Assembly (NCBI RefSeq): GCF_002895485.1
Contig: NZ_AZRK01000005.1
Location: 1-33,516, forward strand
DNA from: Petrotoga sp. 9PWA.NaAc.5.4
GTDB taxonomy: Bacteria > Thermotogota > Thermotogae > Petrotogales > Petrotogaceae
Direction: 5' to 3'
DNA: 33,516 nucleotides
The notes under the pieces are model-generated. The model did not search any database. It worked only from the letters and a program-made list of their open reading frames with translations, and was not told the origin of the DNA. Made by a program: the position numbers and the translations under genes. This document shows positions 16,067-23,321 of this stretch, one piece after another (position 1 is the stretch's first letter; every line of letters begins with the position of its first letter).

Positions 16067-16140
16067 CTTCAGAAATTTCAATGCACAGAACTTAACTTAT
16101 TTTTCCTTAAAAACCTATACTTTCTTTCTAAAAATTTTCA
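16067..16140 (-). repeat. TIR element, internally deleted copy J
   Basis: On the minus strand it reads GAAAATTTTTAGAAAG, GGAAAAATAAGTTAAG and ends GAAATTTCTGAAGACAG, matching the left and right blocks of the element without the hairpin core. The right end GACAGTAT resembles copies A and C. Confidence 0.4.
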
Positions 16141-16160
16141 TACAATAATTAAATTTAATT

Positions 16161-17327
16161 TTATATTTTTTTAAATGTAAAAAACAGGAACACAAAAAAC
16201 ATCAAAGAATAAAATCCTGAAAATAAATAAATTAAATTTAATCCGCTTACACTGTATAGCGATCCCATCATTATTGGAGATATAGATCCTGAAATTTTAA
16301 AACATACTTCTCTAAAAGAAATAGCGGCTCCACGACTTTTTTGATTAGTTAAATCGATAGTTAATAAATGTAAGCTAGGCAGATTTATACCATGTCCGAT
16401 TCCATAAAGAATAAGTGAAATAATTAGCCCTATTACATTTTTTGAGAGTATCATTGATAAAAGTGCAAAACCAAAAAAAAGATAAGATAGAGTTAGTAAC
16501 CATTTGCCAGTAAATCTTTTGTTAAGTTTAACTATTTGAGAAGAAGTAACTGCAGCTGAAAAAGATACGATCATCATCAAAAATCCAGTAATTAGGGGAG
16601 TAAATCCAAAATTGTTTTCTAATAAAAATGGAAAATACGTTGAATAAGCTCCACTAAAAAAGAAAAAAGTTGAAAAACCCGCCAGATAAATAAGTAGTAT
16701 TTTAATATCTTTCAATGTTCTGAATAGTTCGGAGAAATATCCTGTAAAACTTTCAGTTTTTTCGTGTTTGGAATCTTCTAAGTATATTAAAGTAAAAATA
16801 GCTATTGGAACAGCCAATATAAATAAAAAGAAAGGAAATCGCCAACTTAAAAGAGCCAATAACCCAACAAAAACGGGAAATAATGCAAATCCTAAGTTTG
16901 CTGCAATTTCGTTATAGCTTATAACTTTTAATCTTTCTTCACCATTAAAAAGATCTCCTATAAGAGTGATGTTTAAAGCTCCTAAAGCACCCGCTCCAAC
17001 CCCATTTAGTAATCTCAGAAAGAGCAAAACATTAAAATTGTTGGTAAAACCACTTAACACACCAGAAATAGCACATAAAAAGAGCAGAGGAACTAAAAAC
17101 TTTTTTCTTCCATATCTATCTGCTAAGATTCCAAACACAGGAGTTAGAAAAATAGCAGGAATATTAAAAAAAGCTATAAAAAGACCTATTTGTTGTTCGG
17201 TAACATCAAAGGTTTTTTTTATTAAAGGAAGCACAGGCGTTAAACCTGCTATACCTAAAACTACTATCAAAGTTATTCCAAAAATTATAACATACATATT
17301 TCTAATAGAATCTTTTTCTTTGTTCAT
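16161..17327 (-). CDS. Major facilitator superfamily transporter
   Basis: 388 aa with twelve hydrophobic helices. The MFS motif A is clear between helices 2 and 3 as GILADRYGRKKFL, and the helix-4/5 region carries LLNGVGAGALGALN followed by LIGDLFNGEERLK. These features place it with DHA1-type proton antiporters or sugar-efflux carriers. The substrate cannot be read from sequence. GAGGGGG precedes the ATG. On the same strand the remnant of an alcohol dehydrogenase gene lies 57 nt upstream, so this gene may once have been the second of an operon. It has no obvious tie to the beta-glucan genes. Confidence 0.85.
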   Translation of the reverse strand: MNKEKDSIRNMYVIIFGITLIVVLGIAGLTPVLPLIKKTFDVTEQQIGLFIAFFNIPAIFLTPVFGILADRYGRKKFLVPLLFLCAISGVLSGFTNNFNVLLFLRLLNGVGAGALGALNITLIGDLFNGEERLKVISYNEIAANLGFALFPVFVGLLALLSWRFPFFLFILAVPIAIFTLIYLEDSKHEKTESFTGYFSELFRTLKDIKILLIYLAGFSTFFFFSGAYSTYFPFLLENNFGFTPLITGFLMMIVSFSAAVTSSQIVKLNKRFTGKWLLTLSYLFFGFALLSMILSKNVIGLIISLILYGIGHGINLPSLHLLTIDLTNQKSRGAAISFREVCFKISGSISPIMMGSLYSVSGLNLIYLFSGFYSLMFFVFLFFTFKKI

Positions 17328-17383
17328 CTAATTTTACCCCCTCATATTATCCATATTATCATAGACACATTCTAAAGATTCCC

Positions 17384-17830
17384 TCAATATCTTTTTGCCA
17401 CATCAATTGGTTCCATATTAGTATCAATTTCAAGTACATTTGTTCCAAATTGATAGTATCTTTCAACTGTGTTTTCATCGAGATAATATTCTAACCATCT
17501 GGGTGTTAGAAGGATAAGGCCATGAAAAAGACAACATCAGCTTCGCTTGCACCCAATAATTATCTGGTTCCTTCTCCATTCATTTCAGAGCCTGTAACTG
17601 TAAGAGTGAAAATAGTAATTACTGGAAGTACCTTCTATATGTGCCCATTTACTAAAGGAATCCATGGATCAAAATCAACACAAGCACTGACTACCATATA
17701 CTTTATTTTATCTAATGTTGCACTTTCTTCAATAGCTAATAAAATATCAATTTTTCAGGTTTTTAATTTGATACTCTCCTTGTATTATTTCCATCATACA
17801 CCTTGGAGTTACCTCCATGTCAAGTGCTAA
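17384..17830 (-). pseudogene. Degraded iron-containing (butanol-type) alcohol dehydrogenase
   Basis: Minus-strand fragments match the Fe-ADH family in order. EVTPR is followed by ILLAIEESATLDKIKYMVV, the degraded cofactor loop normally written AVGGGSxIDTAKA. Then come ACVDFDPWIPLVNGHIEG, FTLTVTGSEMNGEGT (the usual A-T/A-GSEMN motif), GASEADVVF, HGLILLTPRWLEYYLDENTV and YQFGTNVLEIDTNMEPIDVA. There are frame changes between segments and stops inside them. About 130 residues between ADVVF and HGLILLTPRW, carrying most metal ligands, are missing, as is the C-terminus. The gene is clearly dead. It lies just upstream of the MFS transporter on the same strand. Confidence 0.75.
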
Positions 17831-17968
17831 ATTGATTTGATTAAATATTGAGAGCGGATTAATACACTTTGAAAAAGTGAATTTTAAGAAAAGATGCAAA
17901 AAACGAAGATTATTTTAAATAAATTAAAATAATTTTTTATAATCGATTCTAAATAGAGCCTATTATGA

Positions 17969-17997
17969 TTGAAATGTAAATTGTTACATATTATTAT
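17969..17997 (+). promoter_or_regulatory. Operator-bearing promoter ahead of the GH94 remnant and GH16 gene
   Basis: TTGAAA (17969-17974), 17-nt spacer, TATTAT (17992-17997). The spacer starts with TGTAAATTGTTACA, an inverted repeat of the same type as at 15904 and 23068 (consensus TGTAA-N4-TTWCA). It would fire toward the phosphorylase remnant at 18112 and on through element H to the laminarinase at 18536. Confidence 0.6.
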
Positions 17998-18020
17998 CTA
18001 ATTAGATAATAATATGTAAC
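17983..18020. repeat. Perfect 38-bp palindrome
   Basis: GTTACATATTATTATCTAA (17983-18001) followed directly by its exact reverse complement (18002-18020). It overlaps the right half of the operator, the -10 and the transcription start of the 17969 promoter. It may be a large operator, a 5'-end RNA hairpin or an AT-rich cruciform. No T run follows, so it is a poor terminator. Confidence 0.85.
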
Positions 18021-18111
18021 CTAAATTTTTTGTTTCTTTATCAATTTTTTGTTGTATTTTTAGCTATTAACCTAATTACTAAACAAATAAGAAATTTGGG
18101 GAATAGATTAG

Positions 18112-18312
18112 AAATACGGATATTTCGATGACACCCAAAAGGAATATGTAATAACCATAGTAAAAACACCATATATTTGGATTAATTATTTGGGTGGTGA
18201 AGTTTTTTTGGATTAATCTCTAATACACAAGGAATACTGGTCTCATTCATTGCAACCTATTAAGAAAGATCTTGATGAATATGAATATAGATATGTAGGT
18301 ACTTTAGAAATG
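18112..18312 (+). pseudogene. N-terminal remnant of a GH94 cellobiose-type phosphorylase
   Basis: The frame from 18112 reads [15 protein letters not shown] then [17 protein letters not shown], a stop, and in the same frame KEYWSHSLQPIKKDLDEYEYRY. GH94 phosphorylases begin with the same order: (R/K)YGYFDD-x-x-(R/K)EYVIT, TP-x-PWINYLG, and about 45 residues later W-x-P-x-x-x-x-LD-x-YECRHG. The stop and the shortened interval show an internal deletion. A GGGGA ribosome-binding site survives at 18098, but the start codon is changed. The fragment ends exactly at the left terminus of element H (18301), so the other 90 percent of the gene is gone. Phosphorolysis of cello- or laminari-oligosaccharides would suit this locus. 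Confidence 0.75.
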
Positions 18313-18502
18313 ATAATTTTCAGAAAATAAGCATTTGAATTTAAAATGGGTCCAGGGCATAGCCCTTTCCCCCTTGCTTGGCTACAAGTACCGAAAAAGG
18401 TAAAGAAATTTGGAATTAGTAAGGACTAGAAGCGTGTAGGTATTTTGTAAAAGAATCAACTCTAAAATATACATATAATAAGGATTTTGTAATTTTTAAA
18501 GT
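18301..18502 (+). repeat. Full-length TIR element, copy H
   Basis: 202 nt from ACTTTAGAAAT to ATTTTTAAAGT, terminal repeats matching at 10 of 11 positions. The core hairpin keeps AGGGC/GCCCT although its loop is ATA instead of GGA. The second hairpin is degraded (GGCTACAAGTACCG). TATAAT at 18474-18479 near the right end could serve as a -10. The GH16 start codon is 34 nt past the right end. Confidence 0.8.
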
Positions 18503-18535
18503 GGATAACAGATATGGAAAAGGAGGTTTCTCTTA

Positions 18536-20458
18536 ATGATGTTAGAAGCAAGGGTTATTAATAAAAGTTTGTGCGCTTTCTTTTTATGCCTGTTTTTATT
18601 TGTATCTACAGGAAATACAGCCTTTTGTAGTGACAATGAATTCATTAACTTGTTAGAAAATGGAGGTTTTACAAAAGAGCTATCTCAAAATCAGCCTGAT
18701 GAAATCGGATATCTTGACAGTGAAGGTACTTGGTCATTATTTTTAAATCATGGGGAAGGAAAGGCAAGTGCAACAATCGAAAATGGAATCCTAAAAGTTC
18801 ACGTATTAGATCATGGCCCAAATCAATGGTCTGTTCAATTGTTGCAAGCTCCTATAAAGATTGAAAGAGGAGGTAAGTATAGAATTACATTTGATGCCAG
18901 AGCAGAAGGTATGCAATCGTTAATGATTAAAGTAGGCGGAATAGCGTCAAGAGGTTGGACTGCGTATTCACAAAAACAACTTGACTTATCTCCCCAATGG
19001 CAAAGCTATGAAATGAATTTTACAATGTATCAAGATACCGATGAAAACGCTCGTTTTGAATTTTGGTTTTTGAATAATGGAGTGTATTACATTGATAATG
19101 TGGAATTAGGGAAAATAGGTGAAGAAATCTTGCCAGAGGAAGGATGGCTAACGGAAGAAGATGAAGATAAAGTGGAAAACTGGATATTAGTTTGGGAAGA
19201 GAATTTTGATAGTATAAACCCTGATATTTGGACTTTTGAAATTGGAAGTCCTGATTGGGATGGAGATGGAGTGCCTGATCGATGGGGTAACAATGAACTA
19301 CAGTATTATACAGATAAAAACGCTTTCATAGAAGATGGAAAACTTATCATTACAGCAAAAGAAGAAACAGTTTATGATATGAATACAAGATTTGATTATA
19401 CTTCAAGCAGAATGGTTACAAAAGGTAAATATGAAGTGCAATATGGAAGGATAGAGGTTCGTGCTAAGTTACCAATTGGTCAAGGTATCTGGCCAGCTAT
19501 CTGGATGTTAGGTAATGATATAGATTACAATCCATGGCCAGCATGCGGTGAAATAGATATAATGGAGTATTTAGGGTATCAACCCAATACTGTCTATGGT
19601 ACTCTTCATGGTCCTATTTCAGGTGGACCTGGGGTAGGATCTTCTTATATCTTGGAAAATGGAACTTTCCATGATGATTTTCATGTTTTTACAATCGAAT
19701 GGGATGATGATGAAGTCGAGTTTTATGTTGATGATGATTTGTATCTTGTAGTTAATAAATATGAGATAGGTGAAGCAGATTGGGTATTCGATCATCCATT
19801 TTTCTTCATACTCAATGTTGCTGTTGGAGGTAATTGGCCTGGTTATCCTGATGAAACAACGGTTTTCCCGCAAAGTATGGAAGTAGATTACATCAGGGTA
19901 TATGAAGACACCGATCCAAGAACTATTTCAGGACTGGAGGTCTGGGATTGTGAATATGAAAAGATGATCAAAGAAAAGAAAGAATCAATCACATATAGTG
20001 AAGGAGAAGTAGTAAATGGAAACTTTGAAAGAGATATCGTAAATAAACAGGAAGAATTTCCTAACGAGTGGTATATCTGGGTTGGAGAAGGTGGAAAAGC
20101 TTCAGGAGTTGTTGCTAATGGAGAGTTTAAGATGAATGTTGAAGCTTTGGGCAATCAAACATGGTCTATTCAACTAGCTCAATTTATTAAACTGAAAGCA
20201 GGAAACTACATTCTTTCTTTCAAAGCACGAGCAGATATGCCAAGGGATATTCTCGTTTTGGTTCAACATGAAGGAGGAAGTTGGACTGTTTATGGTGAAA
20301 AGTATGCAGAATTGACCCAAGAAATGCAAGAATTTACAGTAAACGTTTCGCTTTCTGAAGATGATATTCCTAAGCTTTCATTTAATTTTGGAAATACTCC
20401 AAAAGGTGTGCCAACTACTGTGTATATAGATGATGTGTATATAAGGCCAGCAAACTAA
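18536..20458 (+). CDS. Secreted GH16 endo-beta-1,3-glucanase (laminarinase) with flanking CBMs
   Basis: Hydrolyses beta-1,3-(or mixed beta-1,3/1,4-)glucans outside the cell. 640 aa in order: signal peptide with hydrophobic core about 10-29, a CBM4/9-like carbohydrate-binding module (about 35-190), a GH16 domain (about 213-455) and a second CBM4/9-like module (about 490-640). The GH16 catalytic signature is intact as CGEIDIMEYLG, with E339 as nucleophile and E344 as acid/base. The substrate-site sequences WPAIWMLG and DWVFDHPFFFILNVAVGGNW are also present. A CBM-GH16-CBM layout is known from Thermotoga laminarinases. Both CBMs share the FDARAEG/FKARADM and YIDNVE/YIDDVY patterns, so they are internal paralogs. 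AAGGAGG lies 9 nt before the first of two adjacent ATGs. Element H supplies its upstream region. Confidence 0.93.
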   Translation: MMLEARVINKSLCAFFLCLFLFVSTGNTAFCSDNEFINLLENGGFTKELSQNQPDEIGYLDSEGTWSLFLNHGEGKASATIENGILKVHVLDHGPNQWSVQLLQAPIKIERGGKYRITFDARAEGMQSLMIKVGGIASRGWTAYSQKQLDLSPQWQSYEMNFTMYQDTDENARFEFWFLNNGVYYIDNVELGKIGEEILPEEGWLTEEDEDKVENWILVWEENFDSINPDIWTFEIGSPDWDGDGVPDRWGNNELQYYTDKNAFIEDGKLIITAKEETVYDMNTRFDYTSSRMVTKGKYEVQYGRIEVRAKLPIGQGIWPAIWMLGNDIDYNPWPACGEIDIMEYLGYQPNTVYGTLHGPISGGPGVGSSYILENGTFHDDFHVFTIEWDDDEVEFYVDDDLYLVVNKYEIGEADWVFDHPFFFILNVAVGGNWPGYPDETTVFPQSMEVDYIRVYEDTDPRTISGLEVWDCEYEKMIKEKKESITYSEGEVVNGNFERDIVNKQEEFPNEWYIWVGEGGKASGVVANGEFKMNVEALGNQTWSIQLAQFIKLKAGNYILSFKARADMPRDILVLVQHEGGSWTVYGEKYAELTQEMQEFTVNVSLSEDDIPKLSFNFGNTPKGVPTTVYIDDVYIRPAN

Positions 20459-20508
20459 AGTAGACTAACGTTTTGTAGTGATGGATTTATTGCCTTTTAA
20501 AGAGCATA

Positions 20509-20537
20509 TTTACATCATATAGAAGCAAATTTATAAC
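20509..20537 (+). promoter_or_regulatory. Candidate promoter of the GH5 gene
   Basis: TTTACA (20509-20514), 17-nt spacer, TATAAC (20532-20537), in the 196-nt gap after the laminarinase. It lacks the TGTAA-N4-TTWCA operator. Read-through from the GH16 gene is also possible, as no terminator is seen. Confidence 0.4.
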
Positions 20538-20654
20538 GATATAAAAATAGTGGGAAAAAGAATTAAATAAGTAAAGGATAGTAAAGAAAGTAAAAAGGCG
20601 AGATGAATAACTTGGCTTCAAAAAGTATTTAAATGGTAAGGGGGTGCATTAAAG

Positions 20655-22913
20655 TTGAAGGTGATGAAAAAGACGGTATATGTTTTCGTGGTAGTTTCTG
20701 TTTTTGTAATGGTGTCAGGGTGTTTGACTATTGCAAAAAACGAACAACCAAAGGGTGAGGACATGTTTGATTATTCCTATCTTTTAGTGCCACTTGCTGT
20801 TAAGCCATCAGTTGCTGGGCCGTTACAGGTTATAGAGCACAACGGTATAAAAACTATAGGAGATCAAAATGGAAATGTGATTCAACTGAGGGGTATGAGT
20901 ACTCATGGGTTACAGTGGTATCCAGAAATATTGAACGATAATGCTTTTGCGGCCCTTTCAAATGATTGGGGAGCGAATGTCATTCGATTGGCTATGTATG
21001 TGGGAGAAGATGGGTACGCTAAAGATCCAAAGACGATGAAAGAAAGGGTAATAAAAGGCATCGAACTAGCAAAAAAATACGATATGTACGTAATAGTAGA
21101 TTGGCATGTTCATATTCCAGGTAACCCTTTAGCCGACATTTATAGTGGAGCTTATGATTTCTTTGACGAAATTTCAGATCTTTATCCTAACGACCCATAT
21201 ATCATCTATGAACTCTGTAATGAACCTAGTAGTAATGATGGAGGTATTCCTGACGGAGGTGTTCCAAATAACGAAGAAGGTCGGCAAATTGTCAAATCTT
21301 ATGCAGAACCAATTATTAAAATGCTTCGTGAAAAAGGAAATGAAAATCTTATAATCGTTGGAAACCCGAACTGGAGTCAAAGACCAGATTTAGCAGCAGA
21401 TGATCCAATAGATGATTTTAATACTGTGTACGCAGCCCATTTTTATACAGGTACTCATAAGCCGGATCCTAACGATTATGTGATGAGCAATTTAATATAT
21501 GCTTTAGAAAAAAGGGTACCAGTTTTTATTTCAGAGTGGGGAACAAGCGAAGCTAGTGGAAATGGTGGACCATATCTAGAAGAATCTGATAAATGGCTCA
21601 GTTTTCTAAACAAGAATAATATTAGTTGGGTTAATTGGTCACTTACAAATAAAAACGAAACTTCTGGCGCTTTTAGGCCATTTATCAGTGGACAACATGA
21701 AGCTGCCACTCTTGATCCAGGAGAACAACAGATTTGGGATCCTTATGAACTCAGTGTATCTGGTGAATATGTAAGAGCACGTATTAAGGGTATACCTTAT
21801 CAACCCGTTGATCGTGCAAAAAGTATTATATGGGATTTTAACGATGGCACAACGCAAGGATTTGTAATAAACAATGATAGCCCTATCAAAAATTTGACTC
21901 TTCAAAATGAAAAGAAAAAGTTGAAAATATCAGGTTTAGGTTCTAACAGCGATGTTTCAGAAAGTAATTTTTGGTCGAATGCACGTATCTCAGCAGATAA
22001 CACTACAGTGAGAAGGGACATATTCGGTTGTGAAGAATTACAAATAGATGTTTTTGTAGAAGAACCAACAACTGTTGCAATAGCTGCTGTTCCACAAAGT
22101 TCAACTCATGGATGGTCCAACCCTAACCGTGCTGTAAAATTAACTGAAAATGATTTTGTGAAACAAGAAGATGGCATTTACAAGGCAACATTGAGTATTA
22201 CCATGGAAGACGCACCTAACTTGGAGGCAATTGCTACAGATCCTAATGACAGTACATTAACCAACATAATTCTTTTTATTGGAACAGATCACGCTGATAC
22301 CATTTTTCTTGACAACATAGCTATATTTGGTGAAAAATTGGTAACTCCAGTAGAACATGCTCCTTTAGGAGCTGCAAAATTGCCTTCTGATTTTGAAGAT
22401 GGTACACGTCAAGGCTGGGATTGGGACGGACCATCAGGAGTAAAAAGTGCATTGACTATAGAAAACGCTAATGGTTCAAAGTCACTTTCATGGGAAGTAA
22501 CGTATCCAGATGTTAAACCAGCAGATGGTTGGGCTAGTGCCCCGCGATTAATCCTTGCAAATATAAACACAACTCGTGGCGATAACAACAAGTTTGCTTT
22601 TGATTTCTATTTAAAACCAGAACGAGCAAGTAAAGGAGCTATATCTATAAACTTAGCTTTTGCGCCACCAACTTTAGGTTATTGGGCACAAGTAGCAACA
22701 ACTTATGATATATCTTTAGAGAAACTTGAAGATGCTGAATTAACTGAAGATGGATTGTATCATTTCAAAGTTTCTTTTGATTTAAATGACATAGCAGATA
22801 ATAAGATTATTGGACCAGACACCGTTTTAAGGGACATAATAATAGTATTTGCTGATGTTGAAAGTGATTTTTCTGGAAGGATGTACATAGACAATATTGC
22901 TTTTATTAATTAA
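20655..22913 (+). CDS. GH5 endo-beta-1,4-glucanase lipoprotein with CBM17 and CBM28
   Basis: Cuts cellulose and mixed-linkage glucans internally. The start TTG follows a GGGGGTG site. Residues 5-22 form a lipoprotein signal ending MVSGC, so C23 is probably lipidated and the enzyme tethered to the cell surface. The GH5 domain spans about 55-375, with acid/base E190 in YELCNEPSS and nucleophile E294 in [21 protein letters not shown] and [15 protein letters not shown] mark the GH5_2-like branch. Two C-terminal modules follow: one (about 390-560) with VDVF-type [15 protein letters not shown] resembling CBM17, and one (about 570-752) with [18 protein letters not shown] and [16 protein letters not shown] resembling CBM28. 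This order and much of the wording match secreted alkaline cellulases of Bacillus, which suggests gene transfer. Confidence 0.92.
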   Translation: MKVMKKTVYVFVVVSVFVMVSGCLTIAKNEQPKGEDMFDYSYLLVPLAVKPSVAGPLQVIEHNGIKTIGDQNGNVIQLRGMSTHGLQWYPEILNDNAFAALSNDWGANVIRLAMYVGEDGYAKDPKTMKERVIKGIELAKKYDMYVIVDWHVHIPGNPLADIYSGAYDFFDEISDLYPNDPYIIYELCNEPSSNDGGIPDGGVPNNEEGRQIVKSYAEPIIKMLREKGNENLIIVGNPNWSQRPDLAADDPIDDFNTVYAAHFYTGTHKPDPNDYVMSNLIYALEKRVPVFISEWGTSEASGNGGPYLEESDKWLSFLNKNNISWVNWSLTNKNETSGAFRPFISGQHEAATLDPGEQQIWDPYELSVSGEYVRARIKGIPYQPVDRAKSIIWDFNDGTTQGFVINNDSPIKNLTLQNEKKKLKISGLGSNSDVSESNFWSNARISADNTTVRRDIFGCEELQIDVFVEEPTTVAIAAVPQSSTHGWSNPNRAVKLTENDFVKQEDGIYKATLSITMEDAPNLEAIATDPNDSTLTNIILFIGTDHADTIFLDNIAIFGEKLVTPVEHAPLGAAKLPSDFEDGTRQGWDWDGPSGVKSALTIENANGSKSLSWEVTYPDVKPADGWASAPRLILANINTTRGDNNKFAFDFYLKPERASKGAISINLAFAPPTLGYWAQVATTYDISLEKLEDAELTEDGLYHFKVSFDLNDIADNKIIGPDTVLRDIIIVFADVESDFSGRMYIDNIAFIN

Positions 22914-23067
22914 AAATTTGTACTGTACATAAAGTAGTCTAATTCTCTTTTTGTTTATAATAAAATTAAATAGTTATAAAGCTATAAGAAAATTAAGAAA
23001 AGGATAGTTTTTATTAAATAAAACTATATATTCCCTTCTAATTGACTCTAACTCCAAGTAATCTTTG

Positions 23068-23096
23068 TTGCAATGTAACGTGTTTCATTTTATTAT
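23068..23096 (+). promoter_or_regulatory. Operator-bearing promoter of the oligosaccharide ABC operon
   Basis: TTGCAA (23068-23073), 17-nt spacer, TATTAT (23091-23096). The spacer opens with TGTAACGTGTTTCA, differing from the 15910 operator at one base. It lies 226 nt before the binding-protein start codon. Confidence 0.65.
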
Positions 23097-23101
23097 TAAA
23101 A

Positions 23102-23321
23102 TAGATTTAAAATATGAAATTCAAATTAATATTTTAATAAATACATTTTTTTAAATAGAGCCTGATATCTCCCTAAATTTACTTTGTTTTTTTATTTAAT
23201 TATTAATAATTAAAATTAATATTTTTTATCAGCAGAGATGTTCCTCCTTTGTAAAGCTTTGTTTCATGAATATGGAATACTTTCCCAAAAAGGAAAGAAA
23301 AACTGATGGAGGTGAAAAGGT
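23102..23321 (+). other. Long 5' leader of the ABC operon
   Basis: About 215 nt between the predicted transcription start and the binding-protein gene, with no reading frame of note. CCTCC at 23243-23247 is complementary to the GGAGG ribosome-binding site at 23308-23312. CTTTCC/GGAAAG near 23280-23297 can form a small hairpin just before that site. Alternative pairing that hides or frees the site is possible but unproven. The rest of the gap after the GH5 gene (22914-23067) is AT-rich and shows only a weak hairpin near 23008-23032. Confidence 0.3.

Noticed and set aside
17522-17830. A 102-codon plus-strand frame with a GTG-free ATG start
   Set aside because: It is the antisense of the Fe-ADH remnant. 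It has no ribosome-binding site and no sensible protein character.
17983-18020. The 38-bp palindrome as a rho-independent terminator of the Fe-ADH remnant or another transcript
   Set aside because: It is almost purely AT and lacks a directly following T run on either strand. Its overlap with a good promoter argues for another role.
22914-23040. A terminator after the GH5 gene (ATAGTTTT/AAAACTAT near 23008-23032)
   Set aside because: The stem is AT-only and no T run follows, so it is not supported as a terminator.
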